A stretch of 64,000 nt of DNA from VXRD01 sp965242535 (lineage in GTDB: Bacteria > Latescibacterota > UBA2968), in NCBI GenBank assembly GCA_965242535.1, contig OZ251458.1:4402001-4466000 (forward strand), in the 5' to 3' direction. The notes beneath the pieces are model-generated. The model saw only the letters and a program-made list of their open reading frames with translations, did no database searches and was not told where the DNA came from. Made by a program: the position numbers and the translations under genes. Within the stretch, counting starts at the first letter, position 1. The number at the start of each line of letters is the position of its first letter. Positions 41,925-50,164 of this stretch are shown here, piece by piece.

Positions 41925-42715
41925 TGTTGTCGGACGAACCCTATCGCTGGGCCGAGGCGGTCGCCAATCGGCGGGAGTATATCGAGGATCAAATCCGGGC
42001 GGGTAGCCCGGTGGTGGGCGTGGGATACGAAGACGGCGTTTTGTTGCTGACCCTGTCGCAGAGTCAGCAAAAATTGTTTGAGGTGTACGACCGCATCGGG
42101 CTTGCGGGCATCGGGCATTCCACGGATATCGAAAAGCTCCGGCAAGCGGCGATCGATATGGCGCATTCGATTGGGTTTAACTATTCCGAAGACGATGTGA
42201 CGCTGCGCCAAATCGTGTACTTTGGCCTGGGCCCCGCGATGAAGGCGGGGTTTGACGATGTGGTGCGGTCGCCCTTTTTGGCGCGCGTGCTCCTCGCCGA
42301 GTTGGATGGGCAAGAAGGCGCGCAGGTGTTTTATACGGTGGATTACGATGGCGCGTTTCACCGGCGCGAAGGCTGGGCCGTTTTGGGCGGCGTCGCCGAG
42401 GCCGATTCGATGATGGAGCGCGCGTTTTCAAAGTGGGATGCGGCGTCCGCGTCCCTCACAGATGCCGCGGATGTCGCCCTTCGCGCTTGGGCACTTGGGC
42501 GATGGGTGGGGACGATGGAGGAGGTGCCTGCCGATGTCGCGGAGCTCGAGGAGATGGCCGATGGCGTGGATGTGGAGGATGTGGTCAAAACCGAGTTGCA
42601 AAATTTAGAGGTGGAGGCGGTGGTGCTCGAACGGTCGCTGTCGGGAAAAAACAAATACCGCAATTTGGATGCCGAGGAAATCGCGGCTGCACAGGCTCGG
42701 ATCGAGGCGGACTGA
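41921..42715 (+). CDS. prcA: Proteasome alpha subunit
   Basis: 264 residues; forms the outer gate rings of the 20S proteasome and lacks a catalytic Thr. The core SPVVGVGYEDGVLLLTLSQS and KLFEVYDRIGLAGIGHSTDI matches bacterial PrcA. The C-terminal tail is long and acidic (EMADGVDVEDVVKTELQNLEVE). It overlaps prcB by four bases, indicating coupled translation and matched amounts. Confidence 0.95.
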   Translation: MMLSDEPYRWAEAVANRREYIEDQIRAGSPVVGVGYEDGVLLLTLSQSQQKLFEVYDRIGLAGIGHSTDIEKLRQAAIDMAHSIGFNYSEDDVTLRQIVYFGLGPAMKAGFDDVVRSPFLARVLLAELDGQEGAQVFYTVDYDGAFHRREGWAVLGGVAEADSMMERAFSKWDAASASLTDAADVALRAWALGRWVGTMEEVPADVAELEEMADGVDVEDVVKTELQNLEVEAVVLERSLSGKNKYRNLDAEEIAAAQARIEAD

Positions 42716-42723
42716 GAGGCTTC

Positions 42724-44175
42724 ATGAGAGATCGCATTTTTGGTTTGGAAACCGAATACGGGTGTTTGGCCCCCGTGGGCGAGGGCTTTGTGAGTCCAGA
42801 CGCGATTTCGGTCAAGGTGAAGGATCACATTTTTTTTAAAGATCGAATCGGGATTGTGGATATCCACTATCGCGGACGAGACGAACCCCCGGGCAACGGG
42901 GGTTTTCTCTTGAATGCCGGGCGCGTGTACATCGACATGGGGCATTTGGAATACGCCACGGCCGAATGCGCGGGGCTGTGGGATATCGTGGCGTTTGATC
43001 GGGCGGGGGATCTCATTTTGCACCGGGCCTTGCAGGCACTCGGCTTGGGCAAGGAAGCCTCGTTTTTGAAGAACAATATCGATCACTATACGGGGGCGAC
43101 ATTTGGTTGCCATGAAAATTATTTGATCCGGCGCAATGTGCCGTTTTCCACGGTGGTGATTCCCGCGCTGTTGCCGTTTTTGGTGACGCGCCAAATTTTT
43201 TGCGGCGCGGGTCGGGTGGGCAGCTATGACGATAGTTTTTATTATTACGGCCGCGATGTGCGCGAGGACGCGGATCGAGAAGACCCGGTGGCGTTTCAGA
43301 TTTCCCAACGCGCGGATCACATCGTGACGGAGATTTATCAGTGGATCCAGTTTTCGCGTGCGATTATCAATACGCGGGATGAGCCGTTAGCCGATCACAG
43401 CAAGTATCGCCGGTTGCATCTGTTGGTGGGCGATTCGAATATGTCGGAGTACGCCACGGCATTGAAAATCGGCACGACTGCGATGGTGCTCAATCTGTTG
43501 GAGCGAAAAATTTTTCCACGCGAGCTCGGCTTGGGCGATCCGGTGTGGGCGCTCAAAGAGATTTCGCGCGATCCGACGCACAAATGGATTCTGGCGCGGC
43601 AAAACGGGCGAACCATTTCGGCGATTGATATCCAGCGCGTCTATTTGGGCTTGGCGCAACGCCACTTGAGGGGATTGGATGAGGAGTCGGACTGGGTGCT
43701 CGATGCGTGGGAGCGCACGCTCGATGATTTGGAATCCGATCCCATGCAACTGTCGGATCGGTTGGACTGGGTGGCGAAAAAGTGGTTGTTGGATGCGTTC
43801 CGCGAATCGGAAAATTTGAGTTGGAATGACCCGTGGTTGCAGAGTTTGGATTTGGAGTACCACAATATCGATCCCAACCGCGGGTTGTATTTCGATCTGG
43901 AGCAAGGGGGCAGGATGCAGCGCGTGCTGACCGATGATCAAATTGAACGCGCCTGCCTGACGCCTCCGATGGATACGCGGGCAAAAGCGCGGGCCACACT
44001 GGTGAAGACGCTGTCGGAATACCGAATGCGGTACATCGTGGATTGGGATTCGGTGTATTTGGAGAACGAACGCCACCTGAATTTGCGCGATCCGTTTTGC
44101 ACGTACGACGAGGAAGCCGCCGATCTTTGTCGGGAGATCCGAATCGAATCGAAGGCGAGAGCGGTGAGGCGGTGA
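42724..44175 (+). CDS. pafA: PafA-type ligase (UBact ligase)
   Basis: 483 residues. Joins the C-terminal Glu of the tag to substrate lysines using ATP. GLETEYG (E9/E11) binds Mg-ATP; the catalytic Asp is D71 in VYIDMGHLEYATAEC. The PafA-type end (LRDPFCTYDEEAADLCREI) and SYGC-like GATFGCHENYLI, INTRDEPLADHSKYRRLHLLVGDSNMSE are present, and the Dop-specific N-terminal insertion is absent. One change: HPEY is HLEY here. It starts 8 bases after prcA, the last gene of the operon. Confidence 0.92.
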   Translation: MRDRIFGLETEYGCLAPVGEGFVSPDAISVKVKDHIFFKDRIGIVDIHYRGRDEPPGNGGFLLNAGRVYIDMGHLEYATAECAGLWDIVAFDRAGDLILHRALQALGLGKEASFLKNNIDHYTGATFGCHENYLIRRNVPFSTVVIPALLPFLVTRQIFCGAGRVGSYDDSFYYYGRDVREDADREDPVAFQISQRADHIVTEIYQWIQFSRAIINTRDEPLADHSKYRRLHLLVGDSNMSEYATALKIGTTAMVLNLLERKIFPRELGLGDPVWALKEISRDPTHKWILARQNGRTISAIDIQRVYLGLAQRHLRGLDEESDWVLDAWERTLDDLESDPMQLSDRLDWVAKKWLLDAFRESENLSWNDPWLQSLDLEYHNIDPNRGLYFDLEQGGRMQRVLTDDQIERACLTPPMDTRAKARATLVKTLSEYRMRYIVDWDSVYLENERHLNLRDPFCTYDEEAADLCREIRIESKARAVRR

Positions 44176-44275
44176 GGCGGGGAGAGGGGAGAAGGTCGCC
44201 CGAAAAACTGTGGCGAGTGGAGAATTCGCCATTTTTCTCGGTCGTGGCTTTCGCAGTGGTCAGGCCAATTCCCAG

Positions 44276-47200
44276 TCAAAACAGCGACAGTTGATCCGCG
44301 GTTTCGCGCCTTTTGGGGCGCAACTCGATGCGTTCGATCACATCCTCGGGAATGTCATCTACAAAGCGCGACACCTCGGGGCGGATGCGTTCGCCAAACC
44401 GCAGGCGGCTTCGGGCGTGCGTGAGGATCACCTCGTCTCGCCCGCGCGTGATGCCCACGAAAAACAGCCGCCGTTCCTCTGCTGCATCCGCGTTGGAATG
44501 CGGCAACAACCCCTCCTCTGCGCCGCAGATAAACACCACCGGAAACTCCAACCCCTTGGACGCATGCAAGGTCATCAAGGTCACGGCTTCGGGGCGGATG
44601 ACCCGGCCATGGCGCACGAGATCGCCATCTTGCCCCAAGGCGACCACGTCCAACAATTCCGCGATGGTATCCACGCTTTGGGCCAACGATCCCAACCGCG
44701 CGATGTCCACATCTTCGGACAGCGCGAATTCATCTGCCCACATCGCGATGAGTTCCGCAGGCGATAGCCCGGGCAATGCTTCGCGGAAGCGATCCGCAAC
44801 CTCGCGCACCGCATCCCATTTCGCTTGCACGGCGGTTGGCAATGCGGCCGGCAAAACGCCTTTGCAAATACCTTTTCGCAGGGCCGCGCGGGCCTCGCGC
44901 CCGGGGTCGAATGCCGGAAGGGACAACACGTCGATCAACGCATGGGCATCGCCGCGCAGGGCGTATTTGAAAAATCCGAGGGCCCGTTGCACAGCGGGCG
45001 CGTCCAAATACGTCTTTTGCCCAATGACGCGATGGGGAATGCCCGCCTCCAAAAAACGCGATTCCAGCGCGTCTGCCTGCCGCCCTGTGCGGAACAAAAC
45101 CGCAAAATCCCCCAACCCGCGCTTGCCCTCTTCGTTGGCTTGCAGCAAATCCGCGCCGCCGACCCGTTGCACAATTTCATCCACGATCGCAATGCCCTCG
45201 GCCCTTTCGCCCGAGGTGGACAACGATTTCAGCTTCGCGCCGCTTTCGCGCACCGCGACGAAAGACCGCCCGGAAATGCGGGACGCCGCAGCGAGAATTT
45301 GAGGCGTCGAGCGAAACGCGCGCTGCAACACCACTTCCCGCGCTTTGGGAAAATCCGCCTTCAACCGCGCAAAAAACGCCGCGCTGGCGCCGCGAAATCC
45401 GTAGATCGCCTGATCCGGATCTCCAATGACGAACAGGCCATCGCCATTTCCCGCCCATTTTTGAACCAACGCGTACTGCACCGCATTGACATCTTGGAAC
45501 TCATCGACGAGCACATGGGAAAAACGCGCCTGCACATCCGCCAACACCTCGCCGCAGAGCACTTCGTCCAAGACGAGCAAAATATCGTCGAAATCCATCA
45601 GCCCATAAGCCGCCATGCGATGCTGATACGCCGCATAAACGGCCCGCAAATCGGCGTCCAACGCCCGCGCCCCGGCCTTGCACAGCGAAATGTCCGATAG
45701 CGCGAAATCGACCGCCACATCGGCCCCCGTATCGGCGATGATTTCTTGCAAAACGCCGCGTGCATCGCTCCTATCGGCAACGGCGCCCAAGCGTTCGGGC
45801 GCGTATTCGCGCAAGAGATCCAACGCCAAACGGTGAAATGTCCCCACGCGCAACGGCACGAGTTCCTCGCCGCCGGATGAGAGGGCGACAACGCGCTCCC
45901 ACATTTCATCGGCGGCGCGATTGGTAAATGTCACGGCCATCACCGAGGCGGGCGACACCCCGCGATTTTGAATCAGATCGACGATGCGATGCGTCAGCAC
46001 GCGGGTTTTTCCGGTACCGGGGCCGGCGATCGCGATGGTGGGGCCCGTGTCGATAGCGACGGCTGCTCGTTGGTCTGCGTCCAAGCCGGTTGCGGTCGGT
46101 GGGTCGGGGGCTGGAGGTCGGGGACTGGGTATGCGTTCTGCGTTTTTCTTTGGGGATGGTCTGGTCTGTTCTGCCGCGGGGATGTGGAACAGGGCGTCTT
46201 GTCGGCTTAGGATGGCGCGGTCTTCGTCTGAAAAAACTTGGATTTTTCCGTACACGCCGTCGTATCCCGGCGCGATGTGAATCTCGCCTTCGCGCATCCG
46301 CCGAATGCCCTCGGCGATGAGGGGGTCGCCCGTCTTTGCGAGTTCTTCAACGGGCATTTCGCGCAAGATGTGCAACTCCGGCCCGTGCGTGGATAGCATC
46401 GTCTCGTACGCGGCCTGCACGCGCTTGCTCGTCGGCCCCACCTGCAAAACCGAGCCGATGACCTCGGGCAATGGGATCAGATTCTCATACGGCATCGCCA
46501 CCTCTGGGCGGTCGCCTTCTGCGCGGTCCGCGAGCCGTTCAACGCGGTGCAGCACCCCCACGGTCAACTTGCGGCCGCACACCGGGCAAAGCCCCGCCGC
46601 GCCGAGGGTCTGCGCGGGTTTCCAGCACACGTCGCATTTGCGATGCCCGTCAAAGTGGTACTTGCCCTCTTCGGGGTAAAATTCCAGCGTGCCGATAAAC
46701 CGCGTGGGATCGCGGTCTCGCAATGCCTCGTACATCCCGCGAAACGAGAGTTCCGCGTCAAAACAAGTGGCTTCGCGGGCCAACTTTTGCGGCGAATGCG
46801 CGTCCGAATTGGAGACGATGGCGTAGTCGTCCAGCATGGACAATCGCCAATTCATCGGCGGGTCCGACGACAGGCCGGTTTCCACGGCAAAAATGTGCGG
46901 CAGCATATCTTCAAAACACTCGTCCAACGTATCGAACCCGGAACTCGCGCCCAAAACGGCAAAATGGGGCGTCCAGATATGCGCGGGAATGAACAGCACT
47001 TCGTCGCACGCCTCCAGACAGATCTCCACCAAATCCCGGCTGTCCAAGCCGAGAATGGGCCGCCCGTCGGACGTCAGATTGCCGATGGCGCCCAACCGCG
47101 CATTCAACCGCGCGACCGCGTCGAAACTCGGCATCAGCACCACATGGTGAATTTTGCGCGTTTTGCCGTTCTTCTTGTAAATCAGGCTGATCTCGACCGA

Positions 47201-47470
47201 GAGCACAAAGCGCGTCTCTCCGCGACACGCCGCCGGCAACTCGGCATCCACGTTCTTCATCAAATCGGGCCGCAGTTGAAACAACCCCTCTTCGGCCGGC
47301 TCGAGTTGATCGCGCAATTCTTCAACCCACACTGGATGGGTAAAATCGCCCGTGCCCACCACCGTCAACCCTTTGAGGCGGCTCCAGCGATACAAATTTT
47401 CCGGATTCAACGTTTTGCTCGTCGCGCGCGCAAAACGCGAATGCAGGTGAACATCGGCGATGTATCGCAT
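44276..47470 (-). CDS. EndoQ-like nuclease fused to UvrD/Rep helicase
   Basis: 1064 residues. Residues 1 to about 420 are an EndoQ-type nuclease: PHP domain (YIADVHLHSRFARATSK, GTGDFTHP, VSNSDAHSPQ) and a zinc ribbon (CDVCWKP...CPVCGRK). EndoQ cuts 5' of uracil or hypoxanthine in DNA. The rest is a superfamily-1 helicase: LDADQRAAV, AGPGTGKTRVL, VDEFQDVNAVQY, GDPDQAIYGFRGA, LMTLHASKGLEFPVVF and a final VGITRGRDEV. One chain could nick damaged DNA and unwind it. The start is ATG 47470 (MRYIADVH) with AAAGGAG; a longer frame uses codons from the adjacent MITE. It converges with pafA. Confidence 0.9.
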   Translation of the reverse strand: MRYIADVHLHSRFARATSKTLNPENLYRWSRLKGLTVVGTGDFTHPVWVEELRDQLEPAEEGLFQLRPDLMKNVDAELPAACRGETRFVLSVEISLIYKKNGKTRKIHHVVLMPSFDAVARLNARLGAIGNLTSDGRPILGLDSRDLVEICLEACDEVLFIPAHIWTPHFAVLGASSGFDTLDECFEDMLPHIFAVETGLSSDPPMNWRLSMLDDYAIVSNSDAHSPQKLAREATCFDAELSFRGMYEALRDRDPTRFIGTLEFYPEEGKYHFDGHRKCDVCWKPAQTLGAAGLCPVCGRKLTVGVLHRVERLADRAEGDRPEVAMPYENLIPLPEVIGSVLQVGPTSKRVQAAYETMLSTHGPELHILREMPVEELAKTGDPLIAEGIRRMREGEIHIAPGYDGVYGKIQVFSDEDRAILSRQDALFHIPAAEQTRPSPKKNAERIPSPRPPAPDPPTATGLDADQRAAVAIDTGPTIAIAGPGTGKTRVLTHRIVDLIQNRGVSPASVMAVTFTNRAADEMWERVVALSSGGEELVPLRVGTFHRLALDLLREYAPERLGAVADRSDARGVLQEIIADTGADVAVDFALSDISLCKAGARALDADLRAVYAAYQHRMAAYGLMDFDDILLVLDEVLCGEVLADVQARFSHVLVDEFQDVNAVQYALVQKWAGNGDGLFVIGDPDQAIYGFRGASAAFFARLKADFPKAREVVLQRAFRSTPQILAAASRISGRSFVAVRESGAKLKSLSTSGERAEGIAIVDEIVQRVGGADLLQANEEGKRGLGDFAVLFRTGRQADALESRFLEAGIPHRVIGQKTYLDAPAVQRALGFFKYALRGDAHALIDVLSLPAFDPGREARAALRKGICKGVLPAALPTAVQAKWDAVREVADRFREALPGLSPAELIAMWADEFALSEDVDIARLGSLAQSVDTIAELLDVVALGQDGDLVRHGRVIRPEAVTLMTLHASKGLEFPVVFICGAEEGLLPHSNADAAEERRLFFVGITRGRDEVILTHARSRLRFGERIRPEVSRFVDDIPEDVIERIELRPKRRETADQLSLF

Positions 47471-47487
47471 GGGAATGTGCTCCTTTA

Positions 47488-47649
47488 GAAGCCATCTAAA
47501 AACTCGGACCGCCATTGAGATAGCCACAAAAGCATTCGCTTTTCGCAGGTCAAAACCATACCTATCGCAAAATAGGATGCCTTGATTCCCCCCTTCCTCG
47601 CAGGAAGGGGGGCCAGGGGGGTAGGTCCCAATAATTTTTAGATGGCTTC
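47488..47649. mobile_element. MITE copy 4 (162 bp)
   Basis: Perfect inverted ends GAAGCCATCTAAAAA/TTTTTAGATGGCTTC with TTA at both flanks (47485-47487, 47650-47652). It sits directly against the ribosome-binding site of the EndoQ-helicase gene, so any upstream promoter must read across or come from it. Confidence 0.9.
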
Positions 47650-47671
47650 TTAGACCTACGACAAGCTCATT

Positions 47672-47801
47672 ACTCGGTAAATTGAGTTATTCTCAATTTT
47701 GATACGCACAAATCAGCACCGACATTGCTCGCTTTTCTAACAACTTTGGGTTGGCTACGCCTGTGCCTACGGCGTGCGGCGACCTACTTTTTGTCAACAG
47801 C
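47672..47801. repeat. Dispersed 0.4-kb repeat, copy F (reverse, truncated)
   Basis: It starts ACTCGGTAAATTGAGTTATTC and GATACGCACAAATCAGC, and stops at GTCAACAGC where an IS remnant is inserted. The insertion point is the same as in copy C. Confidence 0.75.
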
Positions 47802-48302
47802 CATACTACGCGACAAAAAATAAAGACCTGTGCAAAATCCGAAAAAGAGTGAGATTTAAGTTGACCGCAAAAACCCTCACCCCTTCTCGGAAAGCACAGG
47901 TCTATGTCGGATCAAGTTATGCAACGGTACCCCATCCTGCAAGCGCATTTTCCTTGGCACAAAGCCCGGGTGACCTTCCTCTCGGCCTTTCTCTGAATCC
48001 AACGTTTTTTCGCCGAGTTCACGCTCCCCGAAGATTGGGCGACGGGCTTGATTCGGCATCTCTTACCGGTCAAATCGGATTTTATCCTCGCCATGGACCG
48101 GACCCAATGGTCGTTGGGTAAGGTGTCGATCAATCTCCTGACCGTGGGCATCCTCTATCGAGACATGGCGTTTCCCATTTGCTTCAAGATGCTCCACAAA
48201 AAGGGCAACTCGAGCACGCAAGAGCGCATAGCCCTCATGAAACGGGTCCGTCAACACATCGAGCCCTGTAAGATTCGCGCCGTTCTCTTTATCGGCGATC
48301 CG
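47802..48302 (+). pseudogene. Decayed IS4-family element, copy 2
   Basis: The left end CATACTACGCGACAAAA is intact and the transposase start is recognisable (MSDQVMQ), but about 100 bp near the N terminus and about 200 bp in the middle are deleted, and the right end is missing. It ends in GGCGATCCG against a truncated glycosyltransferase gene. It cannot move by itself. Confidence 0.85.
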
Positions 48303-48572
48303 CTGTGAACGCGAAAGGTCTGGCAACCAGTAAATTGGCGTGACGGCGAGCTTTGTGCCGGTCGCTTTGACCGTGAGAAACCAGTCGTAGTTGCAGTATT
48401 CGAGACCAAAGTGATGGATGAGGTCAAAGTCTTCAATGCGATGTGTCCAAGGGTCAAAGCGGTGAACATCATACCCAGCGCGTTTTAGGTAATCGTAGGT
48501 GTGATTCAACAAAGTGATGCCACCGTACCGATCCGTTAAAAAGGTGGGATATGCAAAAATGCCTATTTTCAT
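48303..48572 (-). pseudogene. Glycosyltransferase, N-terminal fragment
   Basis: It encodes MKIGIFAYPTFLTDRYGGIT...FDLIHHFGLEYCNYDWFLTVKATGTKLAVTPIYWLPDLSRSQ, the start of a GT-B type glycosyltransferase, cut after about 90 residues by the IS remnant. Its promoter (TTGACA at 48672-48667, TATCGT at 48649-48644 on the minus strand) is still present. Part of the surface-polysaccharide group at 50161-57990. Confidence 0.75.
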
Positions 48573-48692
48573 TTTTTTTTCCTTTTGTTTCATGACTTTC
48601 AGACGAAAAACAATGTCTCGAGCCGGAAGGATAAGCGAACGGAACGATATTGGAAAAAGGGGCAAATGTCAAGGCGCGGGAGTTGCTCAAAA

Positions 48693-50105
48693 TCATTCGG
48701 TCAGCAATTTTGCGATGTCGTTTAAGTCCCAAAGGTAGAGGTGTGGATCGCGGCGATTTTTGAGCGCGGGGGTAAATCCCGATTTGGACGCGATGAGGTA
48801 GAAGGCTCGGTCCGCGTGGAGGTTTTGTGCGCGGCGTTTGAGGGTATTTAGAACGCCTGTGTCAACGGGTTGCGATGTCCATTTGCATTCGACAAACAGG
48901 GTTTGGCCCGTTTCGCGGTTGAGGGCGACGAGGTCGATTTCGCTTTGTCTGTCCCACCAGCGTCCGATTCTGTGAAAGCAGAAGGGCGCGCGGTTTTGCC
49001 GGTTGAGGGCGAGTAGGAGTTCTCGCGTGATGTTTTCAAAGGCAATGCCCATAAATTCCGAGACGTAAGTATCGAGGCGATGGAGAAAATACGAAAAGTT
49101 GCCCAACTCGTAAATGCTCAACTGCCGGTAGATGAAACGCATCCAGAAGGTGATGAAAGGGTCGCGGATTTTATAGCGGCTCTTTTTCGTGCGCCAAGAC
49201 CGCTCGGTAACGGGCACTTCGCGTTCGATCAGGTCGAACAGGCCGGACAATTCGCGCAGGTATTTGGACAGGCTCGTGGCGGGCAGGCCCACAGGACCGG
49301 CGATTTCGGACAGCCGGGTTTTGCCCGTGGCAATGGCTTCGAGAATCGCCAAATAAGTGTGCGCCGCGCCCCCAAATTCGGAGAGGATGATGATGTCGCG
49401 CATTTCGTTGCGAAAAGGGGCAAATGGCACAAACAGGGCGCGATGCAGAATTTGGCGGATGGGGGTGCCGCCCAGGCCCAGACTTTCGATGATTTCGTAA
49501 TACCGGGGCATGCCGCCGAAGATGCCGTAGAGGGTGAGGATGTCTTCTGGCGATAGAAAGCCGAGGTCCTCGGCGATGTGATAGATGGCTTCAAGGGGCA
49601 ATGGGCCGAGGTCGATTTCTTGGGTGAGGCGGCCGTAGAGGGGTTCTTCGGCATCTTGGAAGACTTTTTTCATCAGGCCCACCACAGAGCCGATGGCGAT
49701 GAGATGGATGTTGGATCGTTTGTGCCATTCGTCCCACACGCCTTGCAGGATGGAATACACCGAGGGGTCCACGGCGAGAAAGTTTTGAAACTCATCGAAG
49801 ACGACGATCGCGGGTCGGCGTTGCGTTTCCACGAAGAGGAAAACGAAAAAATCCTTCCAGTTCGCAAATGCGGGCGCGTGGGCGATGTGCGATTTGAGCG
49901 CGGCTGAAAATTCGGACAGGAGTGCGGTTGGAGGGCGTTTTTCCACGAAGAAGTAGAGGCCGCGATTTTCGAGGTGCTGGCGCGCGAGTTCTGTTTTCCC
50001 CACGCGGCGGCGGCCTAAGATCGCGGTGAATTGAGAGAATTGTTCCGATCTTTGGGTCAGGGCGCGCAGGAGTGCCAACTCGGTCTCTCGGTCGTAAAAT
50101 TTCAC
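48693..50105 (-). CDS. AAA ATPase with C-terminal DUF234 nuclease-like domain
   Basis: 470 residues of the archaeal-type ATPase/DUF234 family. Walker A ILGRRRVGKTELA near residue 30, Walker B VVFDEFQNF, then a winged-helix region (LSEIAGPVGLPATSLSKYL) and a restriction-like nuclease core EIDLVALNRETGQTLFVECKW (the D...E-x-K pattern). The cellular role is unknown; such genes are common mobile accessory genes. The start is GTG 50105 after GAGGAG; the ATG 50120 would lie before that ribosome site. It sits between the flippase and the broken glycosyltransferase, breaking the cluster. Confidence 0.82.
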   Translation of the reverse strand: MKFYDRETELALLRALTQRSEQFSQFTAILGRRRVGKTELARQHLENRGLYFFVEKRPPTALLSEFSAALKSHIAHAPAFANWKDFFVFLFVETQRRPAIVVFDEFQNFLAVDPSVYSILQGVWDEWHKRSNIHLIAIGSVVGLMKKVFQDAEEPLYGRLTQEIDLGPLPLEAIYHIAEDLGFLSPEDILTLYGIFGGMPRYYEIIESLGLGGTPIRQILHRALFVPFAPFRNEMRDIIILSEFGGAAHTYLAILEAIATGKTRLSEIAGPVGLPATSLSKYLRELSGLFDLIEREVPVTERSWRTKKSRYKIRDPFITFWMRFIYRQLSIYELGNFSYFLHRLDTYVSEFMGIAFENITRELLLALNRQNRAPFCFHRIGRWWDRQSEIDLVALNRETGQTLFVECKWTSQPVDTGVLNTLKRRAQNLHADRAFYLIASKSGFTPALKNRRDPHLYLWDLNDIAKLLTE

Positions 50106-50121
50106 AATTATTCTCCTCATA

Positions 50122-50164
50122 ATTATTCCAATTAGAATAATATTGAAAATGGGGCAAATGTCAA
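50122..50164 (-). promoter_or_regulatory. Promoter with operator-like inverted repeat
   Basis: On the minus strand TTGACA (50164-50159), 16-base spacer, TATTAT (50142-50137). An inverted repeat ATTATTC-6-GAATAAT (50141-50122) starts in the -10 box and ends just before the ribosome site, a classic position for a repressor. The winged-helix ATPase it drives could bind here itself. Confidence 0.65.

Noticed and set aside
47471..47527. N-terminal extension of the EndoQ-helicase (MAISMAVRVFRWLLKEHIP)
   Set aside because: These codons lie in the MITE and its flank; a good ribosome site and the conserved PHP start are at 47470.
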